DNA of 64,000 nucleotides from Cupriavidus pauculus (GTDB lineage Bacteria; Pseudomonadota; Gammaproteobacteria; Burkholderiales; Burkholderiaceae): NCBI RefSeq assembly GCF_022179805.1, contig NZ_BPUO01000001.1, positions 62,001 through 126,000 on the forward strand, given 5' to 3'. The notes beneath the pieces are model-generated. The model saw only the letters and a program-made list of their open reading frames with translations. It ran no database searches and was not told the DNA's origin. Numbering within the stretch: position 1 is the stretch's first letter; each line of letters opens with the position of its first letter. The translations under genes and the position numbers were made by a program. Shown here one piece after another: positions 45,242 through 55,003 of the stretch.

Positions 45242-47476
45242 CTAGTCGGCGGACGGCTCGCCGGCGGCGTCTTCGCCGGCTGGTGCGCGCAGGCTTTCGA
45301 GGAAACGGATCACCGTATCGGCCTCGCGCGTGCGCGTGAATGGGGGCAGGCTCTGCCAGATCTGGCGGCCGTAGGGCTTTTCCACGAGCCGGGTGTCGCA
45401 GATGGCCAGCACGCCGCGATCCGATTCCGAGCGGATCAGCCGCCCGGCGCCCTGCTTCAGCGTGATGACCGCGTGGGGCAACTGGTGCACGGCAAACGGG
45501 CTCAGGCCCTTCTTCTGCAGCACTTCCATGCGCGCGGCCAGCACCGGATCGTCGGGCGGCGCGAACGGCAGCTTGTCGATGATGACCAGCGACAGCGCCT
45601 CGCCGCGTACGTCCACGCCTTCCCAGAAACTCTGGCTGCCTACCAACACGGCATTGCCGAGCTGGCGGAAGCGTTCGAGCAGTTCGGTACGGCTGGCCTG
45701 GCCCTGCACCAGCAGCGGCAGGTTGATACCGCGTGCGGCAAACAGGTCGTAGAGCATGTCCGACGCCTTCTGCACCGCGCGCAGCGTGGTGCAGAGCAGG
45801 AACGTACGGCCACCGGCGGCCTCGATCAGCGGCAGCGCGCGCTCGACCACCGCTTCGGTAAACTGGGGCGAATTCGGCGCCGGCATGTCGCGCGGCACGT
45901 AGAGCAGCCCCTGCTTCGCATAGTCGAACGGGCTGGGCAGCGTCAGCGACTGGTCCTTGTTCAGCCCCAACTGGGCCGCGTAGTGCGTGAAATTGCCCTT
46001 CACCGACAGCGTGGCCGACGTGAAGACCCACGCGCGCGGCTGGCCCTCGCGCTGGCGCGTGAAGATCGGCGCGATCGACAGCGGCGTGCGGTGCAGTTGC
46101 ACGGTGTGCGAGAACACCTCGACCCAGCGCACGGTGTCGGGTCCGGACGGCGCCGGCACGGGCGGCGCGGCTTCCGCCCCGGCGTCGGCGGGCTGGTCAT
46201 CGGCCGATGCTGCAGGTGCAGCGGCCGGCGGCGCCGTGGTCGCGCGGTCATCGCGCCACACTTCGAGCCGGTGCGCCAGTTCCACGGCGCGGCGATGGCA
46301 TTGCTCCAGCGTTTCGGCGCGCTCGGCCTGCGATGCCAGGGCTTCGACAAAGCCGGACAGCGCTTCTTCCAGCGCATCGAGCGTTTCGTAGAACGGTTCG
46401 GCCGTACGCGGGTCGGCATCGATCTGGCCCATCGCCATGCGCACGTTGTCGCGGCCGAAGGCCAGGCGCAGGTCGCGTGCGGCGCGTTCCAGGGGTGCGC
46501 CCAGGGCAACCCAGTCCACTGCGTCGCGCGCATGGGACAGCCCTTCCGCCACCGTGTCGCGCGCCAGCTCCAGAAGCTGGCTCGTCGACAGCGTTTCGCC
46601 AAAGAACAGCGTCGCGGTTTCCGGCAACTGGTGTGCTTCGTCGAAGATCACGGTATTGGCGGCCGGCAGCAGCTCGGCCATGCCGGTGTCGCGCAGCACC
46701 ACATCGGCAAAGAACAGGTGGTGATTCACCACCACCACGTCGGCCTGCTGCGCCTCCTTGCGGGCGCGCATCACGAAGCATTCCTTGTACTGCGGGCATT
46801 CGCTGCCCAGGCAGTTGTCGCGCGTGGACGTCACCAGTTGCCAGACCGGTGCGTTCTCGGGCACCTCCGCCAGTTCGGCCTTGTCGCCCGTGGCGGTGGT
46901 CTTGGCAAAGCGGCCGATATCGCGCAGCCACGCCGCGTCCTGTTTCGACGCCATCCTGCCGTTGGCCTGCGCGCGCTCCAGGTGGTAGTGGCACAGGTAG
47001 TTGGCCCGCCCCTTGAGCAGCGCCACCGATACCGGCACGTTCAGCGCGTGGCGCACGGTGGGAATGTCGCGCAGATAAAGCTGGTCCTGCAGGTTCTTGG
47101 TGCCGGTGGACAGGATGACCTTGCCGCCCCAGAGCATGGCCGGCACCAGGTACGCAAACGTCTTGCCGGTGCCGGTCCCGGCCTCGACGATGACCGTGTC
47201 GTTCTGCGCGATGGCATTGGCGACGACTTCGGCCATCTTCTGCTGCGATGCGCGCGGACGGTAGCCCGGAATCGCCGTGGCCAGCGTGCCCGTTTCGGCA
47301 AACATCGTCGACAGTTGCGCGGCCTGCGAGGCGGCCTGGGCAGCCGAGGCCGCGACGACGGCATCGCCCGGCGATTCGGCGGCATCGTTGGCGTCGGGCG
47401 ATCCGGTGGAATCGGTCAGGAGGTCGTCGGTGGGTTCGGACAAGGTAGGGCTTTTTTCTTCGATGTCCCGTGGCAC
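45242..47476 (-). CDS. ATP-dependent DNA helicase, DinG/YoaA (XPD-like) family
   Basis: This 744-residue superfamily-2 helicase unwinds DNA 5' to 3' in repair or R-loop removal. An Ala/Asp-rich N-terminal 65 residues is followed by the Q-motif region (YRPRASQQKMAEVVANAI) and Walker A (EAGTGTGKTFAYLVP). The four cluster Cys of the FeS domain come next (NYLCHYHLE, then DNCLGSECPQYKECFV), then the DEAH box (VIFDEAHQLPE). Motor domain 2 has VGSQSFWEGVDVRGE and LKQGAGRLIRS. A Pro/Ala-rich insert lies near residue 420. All motifs are intact. Confidence 0.93.
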   Translation of the reverse strand: MPRDIEEKSPTLSEPTDDLLTDSTGSPDANDAAESPGDAVVAASAAQAASQAAQLSTMFAETGTLATAIPGYRPRASQQKMAEVVANAIAQNDTVIVEAGTGTGKTFAYLVPAMLWGGKVILSTGTKNLQDQLYLRDIPTVRHALNVPVSVALLKGRANYLCHYHLERAQANGRMASKQDAAWLRDIGRFAKTTATGDKAELAEVPENAPVWQLVTSTRDNCLGSECPQYKECFVMRARKEAQQADVVVVNHHLFFADVVLRDTGMAELLPAANTVIFDEAHQLPETATLFFGETLSTSQLLELARDTVAEGLSHARDAVDWVALGAPLERAARDLRLAFGRDNVRMAMGQIDADPRTAEPFYETLDALEEALSGFVEALASQAERAETLEQCHRRAVELAHRLEVWRDDRATTAPPAAAPAASADDQPADAGAEAAPPVPAPSGPDTVRWVEVFSHTVQLHRTPLSIAPIFTRQREGQPRAWVFTSATLSVKGNFTHYAAQLGLNKDQSLTLPSPFDYAKQGLLYVPRDMPAPNSPQFTEAVVERALPLIEAAGGRTFLLCTTLRAVQKASDMLYDLFAARGINLPLLVQGQASRTELLERFRQLGNAVLVGSQSFWEGVDVRGEALSLVIIDKLPFAPPDDPVLAARMEVLQKKGLSPFAVHQLPHAVITLKQGAGRLIRSESDRGVLAICDTRLVEKPYGRQIWQSLPPFTRTREADTVIRFLESLRAPAGEDAAGEPSAD

Positions 47477-47533
47477 GTCACGCGTCGCGCGGCCACGGGA
47501 GATATCTGGTGCGGCACGCCGCGCCGGCGGCCG

Positions 47534-47737
47534 TCAGGCCGGGACGTCGGGTTCCAGGTGCAGTTGCAGCAAGGTGATGGCGTCCTTGAGCTTCAGGCGG
47601 CGCTTCTTCAGGCGGCGCAACTGCAGTTCGTCGCGGGCAGGATCGGCGGACAGCCGGTCGATCAGGAAATCGAGGTCGCGGTGTTCGATCTGCAGCTCGA
47701 TGATCTGCCGCGCCAGCGTGTTGAGGTTCTCATCCAT
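47534..47737 (-). CDS. YdcH family protein (DUF465)
   Basis: This 67-residue helical protein matches the YdcH/SlyX-like DUF465 family (HRDLDFLIDRLSADPARDELQLRRLKKRRLKLKDAI). Its charged helices should form a coiled-coil hairpin. The cellular role is unknown. It lies between the helicase and a secreted hypothetical in the same direction, with short gaps. Confidence 0.85.
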   Translation of the reverse strand: MDENLNTLARQIIELQIEHRDLDFLIDRLSADPARDELQLRRLKKRRLKLKDAITLLQLHLEPDVPA

Positions 47738-47794
47738 GATGCGTCTTCGTGCTCCGCGGCGGCGACCATCGGCCCCGCCTGACCTCGCAACCCA

Positions 47795-48577
47795 TCAGAA
47801 GCCGAACGGGCTGGGCGTCGAATTGCCCTGGCCCTGTTTCTTCTTCTCCTCGGCTTCCGCCCGTCGTGTGTCCAGATCCTTCTGGCGCTGCACTGCATCC
47901 GCCTGCTTCTGCTGGTACGTCTTGACGTTTTCCTGCCGCTGGCGGGCCTGCTCAGCTCCCTTCTGCTGGGCTTCCTTGATGCGTGTGTTGAAATCGTCCT
48001 GCTTCTTCTGGTAGCTCTCGGCACTGGCTGCACGCTGCGGCGCCTGCTCCCCGACCTGCGCCTCGCGCAGCGCCTGTTCCTGCTGCTTGCGGTCGAACGC
48101 CGCGCGGCTGGCCTGCTCGTTGGCCGCGCGGCCCGGCTGGCTGGCCTCGTACTCGGCGCGGCGGACGGCCTGCTCGCGGTCGCGCTGCGCGGCCTTGTAG
48201 GCACGCTCGGCGTCGCCGACTTCCAGGTCCCTGGCGCGCAGCACATGCAGTTCGGCACGCTGGGCGTCCTTGGCCTGCTCGATGCAGCGGTTGACCAGGA
48301 ACTTGCTGTAGCAGGCGCGCTCGGCCTCTGCGAAGCGGTAGTTTGTCCACGCACGCGAATCGCCAATGGCCTTGCGCTCGGCCGCGAAGTCGCGCGGCTG
48401 GCCAGGGTCTGGCGAGATGACGCCGGCGGCTGGCGCGGCGGACGGCGCCGAAGCCTGCGCATGGACGGCGGTCCAGGGTGCGGCCAGCAGCAACGCGGCC
48501 AGCGCGAGCGTGGAAACCGGAGAGGCGAGAAGGGAAACCGGGCGAGCCATGACGGCCGGAAGGGACTTGACGATCAT
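47795..48577 (-). CDS. Secreted Ala/Gln/Lys-rich coiled-coil protein
   Basis: I do not recognise a characterised family. From the ATG at 48577 the protein has 260 residues with a long n-region, a hydrophobic core (TLALAALLLAAPWTA) and a cleavage site after AHAQ. A short conserved-looking segment with two Cys (ERACYSKFLVNRCIEQAK) follows, then a long charged helix rich in Gln, Arg, Glu and Lys up to residue 250. An ATG at 48550 (MARPVSLL) gives a more usual signal peptide. It is a periplasmic hypothetical common in this order. Confidence 0.8.
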   Translation of the reverse strand: MIVKSLPAVMARPVSLLASPVSTLALAALLLAAPWTAVHAQASAPSAAPAAGVISPDPGQPRDFAAERKAIGDSRAWTNYRFAEAERACYSKFLVNRCIEQAKDAQRAELHVLRARDLEVGDAERAYKAAQRDREQAVRRAEYEASQPGRAANEQASRAAFDRKQQEQALREAQVGEQAPQRAASAESYQKKQDDFNTRIKEAQQKGAEQARQRQENVKTYQQKQADAVQRQKDLDTRRAEAEEKKKQGQGNSTPSPFGF

Positions 48578-48755
48578 GCCCGCGATTCTAGCATCGGCAG
48601 CCACTCGGCAGCCCGCCCGCCAGTGGCCGGTGAGTGGCGGCCGGGCACCATCGCGGCCAGATGCCGAAATGGCAAGGTAAAAGGTGTCTTTCCGTCACCG
48701 GAACCGCGCCGCGCTTGTGGCACAATCCCCCGCTTTCGACTGACTCGTTTTCTCG

Positions 48756-51116
48756 ATGTCCAATCTGCCTGCTTCCGTCCTGCAAAAGATTGTGTCGCTG
48801 ATCGCGGCCGAACTCTCCGTGCAACCCCGCCAGGTGGCGGCTGCCGTAGGTCTCCTGGACGAAGGCGCCACGGTGCCGTTCATCGCCCGCTACCGCAAGG
48901 AAGTGACCGACAACCTGGACGACACCCAGCTGCGCACGCTGGAAGAACGCCTGCTGTACCTGCGCGACATGGAAGACCGTCGCGCCACGATCCTGGCGTC
49001 GATCGAGGAACAGGGCAAGCTCACCGACGAACTGCGCACGGCCATCGAAGCAGCCGAGACCAAGCAGACGCTGGAAGACCTCTACCTGCCCTACAAGCCA
49101 AAGCGCCGCACCCGCGCCCAGATCGCCCGCGAATGCGGCCTGGAGCCGCTGGCCCAGGCGCTGCTGGCCGACCCTACGCTCGATCCGCAGGCCGAGGCCG
49201 CCAAGTACGTCAACGGCAACCCCACCGCCGACGGCGGCGTGCCCGACGTCAAGGCCGCGCTCGACGGCGCGCGCGATATCCTGTCCGAGCAGTTTGGCGA
49301 AACGGCCGAACTGCTGGGCAAGCTGCGTGACCACCTGTGGAACAACGGCGTGGTGACGTCCTCGGTGATGGAAGGCAAGGAAAACGCCGAGGAAGAGAAA
49401 TTCCGCGACTACTACGAGTACAGCGAGACGATCCGCACCGTGCCGTCGCACCGCGCGCTGGCGCTGTTCCGTGGCCGCAACGCGGGCGTGCTGCTGGTGA
49501 AGCTGGGCCTGGGCGAAGAACAGGACGCGATGGTGCCGCATCCGTGCGAAGGCATGATCGCGCGCCACGTCGGCATCGAGAACCGCAACCGGCCGGCCGA
49601 CAAGTGGCTGGCCGACGTGTGCCGCTGGTGCTGGCGCGTCAAGGTGCAGCCGCACATCGAAACCGAACTGCTGACGCAACTGCGCGAAACCGCCGAGGGC
49701 GAGGCCATCAAGGTGTTCGGCCGCAACCTGCACGAACTGCTGCTGGCCGCACCGGCCGGCCCGAAGTCCGTGATGGGCATCGATCCGGGCATCCGCACCG
49801 GCTGCAAGATCGCCGTGGTGGACGCCACGGGCAAGCTGCTGGACACCGCCACGATCTATCCGCACGAGCCGCGCCGTGACTGGGCCGGCTCGCTGGCCAC
49901 GATGGCCCGCCTGGCGAAGCAGCACAACGTGGCACTGTGCTCGATCGGCAACGGCACGGCCAGCCGCGAGACCGACAAGCTCGTGCAAGACCTGATGAAG
50001 GGCGCCCCGGAACTGAAGCTGACCAAGATCGTGGTCAGCGAGGCTGGCGCGTCGGTGTACTCGGCGTCGGAACTGGCGGCCAAGGAATTCCCTGAGCTGG
50101 ACGTGTCGCTGCGTGGCGCGGTGTCGATTGCGCGCCGCCTGCAGGACCCGCTGGCCGAACTGGTGAAGATCGATCCGAAGTCGATTGGCGTGGGCCAGTA
50201 CCAGCACGATGTGAACCAGCGCGAGCTGGCACGTGCGCTGGACGCCGTGGTGGAAGACTGCGTGAACGCCGTGGGCGTGGACGTGAATACCGCATCGGCG
50301 CCGCTGCTGGCGCGCGTGTCGGGCCTGAACTCGGTGCTGGCGCGCAACATCGTGGAATTCCGCGATGCCAATGGCGCGTTCGCCAACCGCGACTCGCTGA
50401 AGAAGGTGCCGCGCCTGGGCGACAAGACGTTCGAACAGGCCGCGGGCTTCCTGCGCATCAATGATGGCGACAACCCGCTCGACCGTTCGTCGGTGCACCC
50501 GGAAGCCTATCCGGTGGTGCAGAAGATCCTGGAGCACATCAAGAAGGGCCTGCGCGATGTGATGGGCAACCGCGAAAGCCTGCGCGGCCTGGCACCCCAG
50601 CAGTTTGCCGACGACAAGTTCGGCCTGCCGACAGTGCGCGACATCCTGACCGAACTCGAAAAGCCGGGCCGCGACCCGCGCCCCGAGTTCAAGACCGCGA
50701 CGTTCCAGGAAGGTGTGGAAGACGTGAAGGACCTGCAGCCGGGCATGGTCCTGGAAGGCGTGGTCACGAACGTGGCCGCCTTCGGCGCTTTCGTCGACAT
50801 CGGCGTGCACCAGGACGGCCTGGTCCACATTTCGGCGCTGTCGTCCAAGTTCGTCAAGGACGCGCACGAGGTGGTCAAGGCTGGCCAGATCGTCAAGGTC
50901 AAGGTGATGGAAGTGGACGTCAAGCGCAACCGTATCGGCCTGACCATGCGCCTGGACGACGAGCCGGGCCAGCAGGCCCCCCGCACCGGTGGCGGCGATC
51001 GCAGCGCACCGCGCAGCGGCGGCGGCAACAATCGCGGCTTCAGCGGCAACAACAACCGTCGTGAGACGGAATCGCAAGGCGCCATGGCGGCTGCGTTTGC
51101 GAAGCTGAAGCGCTGA
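48756..51116 (+). CDS. tex: Transcription accessory protein Tex
   Basis: Tex is a conserved nucleic-acid-binding protein linked to transcription and RNA handling. It is 786 residues: an N-terminal helical domain, a YqgF-like RNase-H fold ([20 protein letters not shown]), helix-hairpin-helix motifs ([28 protein letters not shown]) and an S1 domain near 655-725 ([31 protein letters not shown]). A Gly/Arg/Asn-rich disordered tail lies before a conserved final helix ([10 protein letters not shown]). It is a single-gene unit. Confidence 0.96.
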   Translation: MSNLPASVLQKIVSLIAAELSVQPRQVAAAVGLLDEGATVPFIARYRKEVTDNLDDTQLRTLEERLLYLRDMEDRRATILASIEEQGKLTDELRTAIEAAETKQTLEDLYLPYKPKRRTRAQIARECGLEPLAQALLADPTLDPQAEAAKYVNGNPTADGGVPDVKAALDGARDILSEQFGETAELLGKLRDHLWNNGVVTSSVMEGKENAEEEKFRDYYEYSETIRTVPSHRALALFRGRNAGVLLVKLGLGEEQDAMVPHPCEGMIARHVGIENRNRPADKWLADVCRWCWRVKVQPHIETELLTQLRETAEGEAIKVFGRNLHELLLAAPAGPKSVMGIDPGIRTGCKIAVVDATGKLLDTATIYPHEPRRDWAGSLATMARLAKQHNVALCSIGNGTASRETDKLVQDLMKGAPELKLTKIVVSEAGASVYSASELAAKEFPELDVSLRGAVSIARRLQDPLAELVKIDPKSIGVGQYQHDVNQRELARALDAVVEDCVNAVGVDVNTASAPLLARVSGLNSVLARNIVEFRDANGAFANRDSLKKVPRLGDKTFEQAAGFLRINDGDNPLDRSSVHPEAYPVVQKILEHIKKGLRDVMGNRESLRGLAPQQFADDKFGLPTVRDILTELEKPGRDPRPEFKTATFQEGVEDVKDLQPGMVLEGVVTNVAAFGAFVDIGVHQDGLVHISALSSKFVKDAHEVVKAGQIVKVKVMEVDVKRNRIGLTMRLDDEPGQQAPRTGGGDRSAPRSGGGNNRGFSGNNNRRETESQGAMAAAFAKLKR

Positions 51117-51169
51117 GGTTAGACACCTCTCCTGCCCGGCTGCGGCGTCCCTCTCCCGCCAGCCTTTTT

Positions 51170-51202
51170 GCTCCCCTCTCCCGCTACGCGGGAGAGGGGA
51201 GC
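51170..51202. repeat. REP-like 15-bp perfect hairpin
   Basis: GCTCCCCTCTCCCGC (51170-51184), loop TAC, GCGGGAGAGGGGAGC (51188-51202). The left arm core CCCTCTCCCGC also occurs at 51149-51159. Near-identical palindromes are dispersed in many Burkholderiales genomes, so this looks like a repetitive extragenic element doing duty as terminator between convergent tex and kup. Confidence 0.75.
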
Positions 51203-51218
51203 CACCCCCCCTACAAAC

Positions 51219-53120
51219 TCAAATCTCCACCTTCGTTCCCAGTTCCACCACGCGGTTGGCGGGGATCGAGAAGAAGTCGGACGGCTTGGCGCCGTTCTGA
51301 TGCATCCACGCGAACAGGCGCTCGCGCCACATCGACATGCCCGGCAGCTTGGACGGAATCACCGTCTCGCGGGCGATGAAGAATGACGTTTCCATCAGCT
51401 CGAAATGCATGTCCAGCTTGCGCTGGGCCAGGTCGAGCACGCGGTTCACGTCCGGCGTTTCCTTGAAACCGTATTCGGACGCCAGGATGAACACACCACC
51501 CCCCAGGTCCTTGCAGCTCAGCCGGCGATCGTCGTCCACGTAGGGAATGTCACGCGTGACAAAGCTCAGGAACACCACGCGCTCATGCAGCACGCGGTTG
51601 TGCTTGAGGTTATGCAGCAGCGACACCGGCACCGACTCGGTGCTGCCCGTCAGGAACACGGCCGTGCCTTCCACGCGATGCGGCGGATGGGCCAGCAGGC
51701 CGGCGATGAACGGCTCCAGCGGAATGCCGTCCTCCAGGCTGCGCGCACGCAGCAGCTTGCGGCCGCTGTGCCAGGTCATCAGCAGGAAGAACGCCGTGCT
51801 GCCCATCAGCAGCGGGAACCAGCCGCCCTCCGCCACCTTGAGCAGGTTGGCCGAGAAGAACGACAGGTCGACGATCAGGAACGATGCACCCAGCAGCGTC
51901 ACCAGCACCCGGTTCCACTTCCAGAAACGGCGCATGACGATGACCGCCAGGAACGTGGTGATCAGCATCGTGGTGGTCACCGCGATACCGTAGGCGGCAG
52001 CCAGGTTCTCGGACTTGCGGAACGACAGCACCACCGCGAACACCAGCACCAGCAGCGCCCAGTTGATCACCGGCAGGTAGATCTGGCCGATTTCCGCCGC
52101 CGAGGTGTACTGGATGCGCATGCGCGGCAGGAACCCGAGCTGGATCGCCTGGCTGGTCAGCGAGAACGCGCCCGAGATTACCGCCTGCGACGCGATCACC
52201 GTGGCCGCCGTGGCCAGCAGCACCATGGGCAACTGCAGCAGGTCAGGCACCATCAGGAAGAACGGGTTCTCGATGGCCACCGGGTTGCCCAGCAGCATCG
52301 CGCCCTGGCCGAAGTAGTTCAGCATCAGGCACGGCATCACCAGCACGAACCAGCCGTAGCGGATGGGCTTGGCGCCAAAGTGGCCCATGTCGATATAGAG
52401 CGCCTCGGCCCCGGTCAGCACCAGGAACACGCTTCCCAGCACGATGAACGCCTGCAGCGAATGCTCGATCAGGAACGAGATGCCGTACCAGGGGTTGATG
52501 GCCTTGAGGATCTCGGGCGATTGCATCAGGTTGAAGATGCCCAGCCCGCCCAGCGCCAGGAACCACACCACCATGATCGGGCCGAAGAGCTTGCCCACCG
52601 CGCTGGTGCCGTGCCGCTGGATCACGAACAGCACGCACAGGATCGATAACGTGATCGGGATCACAAAGTGCGAGAGCCCGGGCGCGGCGATCTCCAGCCC
52701 CTCCACGGCCGACAGCACCGAAATGGCGGGCGTGATCACGGCATCGCCATAGAACATGCAGGCGCCGAAGATGGCCGACATCATGATCAGCTTGGCCATG
52801 CGCGAACGCGGGGCCGCCGTGCGCAGCGCCAGCGCCATCAGCGCCAGTACGCCGCCTTCGCCATCGTTGTCCGCGCGCATCACGAACAATACGTATTTGA
52901 TCGAAACGACGACGATCATTGCCCAGAACAGCAGCGAGATGATGCCCAGCACCGCCTCGGGGCTAAACGGGATGCCGTGGTCCTTGCTGAAACACTCCTT
53001 CAGCGCGTACAGGGGACTGGTGCCGATGTCGCCAAAGACGACGCCGATCGCGCCGATCACGAGCGTACGGGTGCTCGGACTTTCGACGAAGTAATGGCTG
53101 GTGGTTGCGGATTGGGTCAT
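51219..53120 (-). CDS. kup: Potassium transporter Kup
   Basis: This is a 633-residue proton-coupled K+ uptake system of the KUP/HAK/KT family. The hallmark first helix region ([24 protein letters not shown]) is intact, followed by about 12 helices and a hydrophilic C-terminal domain that ends [10 protein letters not shown]. An Asn/Asp-Gly loop ([16 protein letters not shown]) typical of the family follows helix 2. The ATG at 53120 is preceded by a leader of about 175 bases containing a strong hairpin. Confidence 0.95.
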   Translation of the reverse strand: MTQSATTSHYFVESPSTRTLVIGAIGVVFGDIGTSPLYALKECFSKDHGIPFSPEAVLGIISLLFWAMIVVVSIKYVLFVMRADNDGEGGVLALMALALRTAAPRSRMAKLIMMSAIFGACMFYGDAVITPAISVLSAVEGLEIAAPGLSHFVIPITLSILCVLFVIQRHGTSAVGKLFGPIMVVWFLALGGLGIFNLMQSPEILKAINPWYGISFLIEHSLQAFIVLGSVFLVLTGAEALYIDMGHFGAKPIRYGWFVLVMPCLMLNYFGQGAMLLGNPVAIENPFFLMVPDLLQLPMVLLATAATVIASQAVISGAFSLTSQAIQLGFLPRMRIQYTSAAEIGQIYLPVINWALLVLVFAVVLSFRKSENLAAAYGIAVTTTMLITTFLAVIVMRRFWKWNRVLVTLLGASFLIVDLSFFSANLLKVAEGGWFPLLMGSTAFFLLMTWHSGRKLLRARSLEDGIPLEPFIAGLLAHPPHRVEGTAVFLTGSTESVPVSLLHNLKHNRVLHERVVFLSFVTRDIPYVDDDRRLSCKDLGGGVFILASEYGFKETPDVNRVLDLAQRKLDMHFELMETSFFIARETVIPSKLPGMSMWRERLFAWMHQNGAKPSDFFSIPANRVVELGTKVEI

Positions 53121-53510
53121 GGAATTGGGTCAGGTGAACCGGCTCGCGCCTCCCGTGCCTGACCTTGGCTGCCCTGGCATGGCGCCAGTGGGCAGTCCCT
53201 CCAAAGTGCTTCATAAGGCACGATTTCTCTCACGCTAGCGGCTCCGGTCCCCGATGGGGCGTATTGGCCTTCTCAGTTTCTATTGCGTTGCACAAACGCG
53301 CGCATTCTAGATGAAGTGTCGTGAGCCGACCACTGTGGAAATGCCGATGTCACGGGGCACGACCGATCAAGCATGGGAAAGAAGCCGGGTGGGGTCAAGC
53401 CCCGCCGACGCCGCGACGGTGGGAAGGCCCACCGTCGGGATGTTGTCAGGCAGCGACACAAATGCCGGATGCGCCGCTTGATGAAACGCGCGTCAGCCGC
53501 GCGGCGGCGC
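53121..53510. other. Region between livF and kup
   Basis: These 390 bases hold the kup leader (minus strand). A TAGAAT at 53304-53309 is a candidate -10 with a weak -35. The stem-loop at 53169-53195 pairs CTGCC/GGCAG and CTGGC/GCCAG. A 10-bp perfect hairpin at 53414-53437 (CGACGGTGGG, loop AAGG, CCCACCGTCG) lies 75 bases past the livF stop and may end the benzoate-uptake operon, though it lacks a T-tract. No gene was seen. Confidence 0.6.
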
Positions 53511-54233
53511 TCAAACCCCGAGGTATCGGTCCAGCGCGGCGGGCGCCTCGGCCAGCTTGGCTGCCGGGCCGGCCATGACCACCTGCCCTTTTTCCAGCAC
53601 GACCACGCGGTCGGCATGATTCAGCACGGCCCGGTAGTTGCGATCCACCACGATCGACGCAATGCCGGTGCCGCGCACGGTGGCGATCACGTTCCAGATC
53701 TCGTGGACGATGCGCGGCGCCAGGCCCTCGGTGGCCTCGTCCAGGATCAGGCAATCGGGATTGGTCATCAGCGCCCGGCCAATCGACAGCATTTGCTGCT
53801 CGCCGCCGGACAACTGCTGGCCGCCATGCGTAAGACGCTCCTTGAGCCGGGGGAACAGGTCCAGCACGCGCGCCTCGTCCCAGTCCTTGCGGCCGCCGCA
53901 GCCGGCGCGGGCCGCCATCAGCAGGTTCTCGCGCACGCTCAGATTCGGAAAAATGCCACGCCCTTCGGGCACATAGGCCACGCCGAGCCGGGCCACCTCG
54001 TGCGGCCGGGCGCGCGACATCTCGCGGCCGGCCACGCGGATGGCGCCCTCGCGCTCGCGCACATGGCCCAGCAGCGTGCGCAACAGCGTGCTCTTGCCCA
54101 TGCCGTTGCGGCCCAGCAGCCCGACCGTCTCGCCGGGATTCACATGAAAATCGATGCCGCGCAGCACGTGGCTCGATCCGTACCAGGCGTTCAGGCCGGT
54201 GGCCTCGATGATGGCGGTAGCAGCAGCACTCAT
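53511..54233 (-). CDS. livF: Branched-chain-type ABC transporter ATPase LivF
   Basis: This 240-residue ATPase is the last gene of the uptake operon. Walker A is GRNGMGKST, the signature LSGGEQQMLSIGRAL, Walker B CLILDEA. Its start overlaps the livG stop as ATGA. The context (benzoate-CoA ligase upstream in the same run) suggests it powers uptake of benzoate or a related aromatic acid rather than amino acids; this is inference. Confidence 0.93.
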   Translation of the reverse strand: MSAAATAIIEATGLNAWYGSSHVLRGIDFHVNPGETVGLLGRNGMGKSTLLRTLLGHVREREGAIRVAGREMSRARPHEVARLGVAYVPEGRGIFPNLSVRENLLMAARAGCGGRKDWDEARVLDLFPRLKERLTHGGQQLSGGEQQMLSIGRALMTNPDCLILDEATEGLAPRIVHEIWNVIATVRGTGIASIVVDRNYRAVLNHADRVVVLEKGQVVMAGPAAKLAEAPAALDRYLGV

Positions 54234-55003
54234 GCGGTGGCCCCCTCCTCTTCGCCCAGGTAGGCCAGTTGCACCTCACGGTTGGCGCGGATGCTGGCCG
54301 GATCGCCCGACGCGATTACCGTGCCGTTGACCATCACGGTGATGCGGTCTGCCACCGCGAACACGGCTTCCATGTCGTGTTCGACCAGCAGGATCGCGTG
54401 GCCCTCGCGCAGCCCGCGCAGCAGGTCGAGCATGCGGGCCGATTCCTCGGCGCCCATGCCTGCCAACGGCTCGTCCAGCAGCAGCGCCACGGGCTCGGTG
54501 GCCAGGCACATCGCCACTTCCAGCTGGCGCTTCTGGCCGTGGGCCAGTTCGCTGGCCACGCGGTTTGCATGCTGCGCCAGGCCGGCGCGTTCCAGCGCCT
54601 CGTCGGCCAGCGCCCGGCTGGTGCGGCAGCCCTGCGCGGGCTCCCAGAGCCGCCACGCACGCTGCGCACGCGACTGCGCCGCCAGGCGGCAGTTCTCACG
54701 CACGGTCAGCGGCAGGAAGATGTTGTTGCGCTGATAGCTGCGCCCCACCCCATGGCGCGCCAGCTTCGGCTGCGGCCAGCCCGTGACATCCTGCCCCTGC
54801 AGAAAGAGCTGCCCTTCCGATGGCGGCAGTTCGCCGGACAGCAGGTTGATCAGCGTCGACTTGCCCGCGCCGTTGGTACCGATCACGGCGTGGATCTCGT
54901 TCAGTTGCAGCGTCAGGTCCACCTGGTTGACGGCGGTCAGGCCGCCAAAGCGGCGCGACAGCATCTCGGCACGCATGACCGGCACGGGTGCGACAGTCGT
55001 CAT
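54230..55003 (-). CDS. livG: Branched-chain-type ABC transporter ATPase LivG
   Basis: This 257-residue ATPase partners LivF. Walker A is GTNGAGKST, the signature is the variant ELAHGQKRQLEVAMCL usual for LivG, Walker B ALLLDEPLAGMG, and the H-loop LVEHDMEAV. The start overlaps the livM stop as ATGA, which indicates tight translational coupling. Confidence 0.93.
   Translation of the reverse strand: MTTVAPVPVMRAEMLSRRFGGLTAVNQVDLTLQLNEIHAVIGTNGAGKSTLINLLSGELPPSEGQLFLQGQDVTGWPQPKLARHGVGRSYQRNNIFLPLTVRENCRLAAQSRAQRAWRLWEPAQGCRTSRALADEALERAGLAQHANRVASELAHGQKRQLEVAMCLATEPVALLLDEPLAGMGAEESARMLDLLRGLREGHAILLVEHDMEAVFAVADRITVMVNGTVIASGDPASIRANREVQLAYLGEEEGATA

Noticed and set aside
45212..47782. Plus-strand open frame of about 856 codons across the helicase
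   Set aside because: It lies antisense to an intact DinG-type helicase and has no motif or ribosome site.
48588..51077. Minus-strand open frame of about 830 codons across tex
   Set aside because: It is a GC-driven shadow of tex with no recognisable domains and an extreme His/Gln/Val composition.
52963..53214. Small open frame overlapping the kup start (ATG at 53214)
   Set aside because: It is mostly out-of-frame kup sequence, is His/Arg-rich, and has no good ribosome site; kept only as a remark on the leader.
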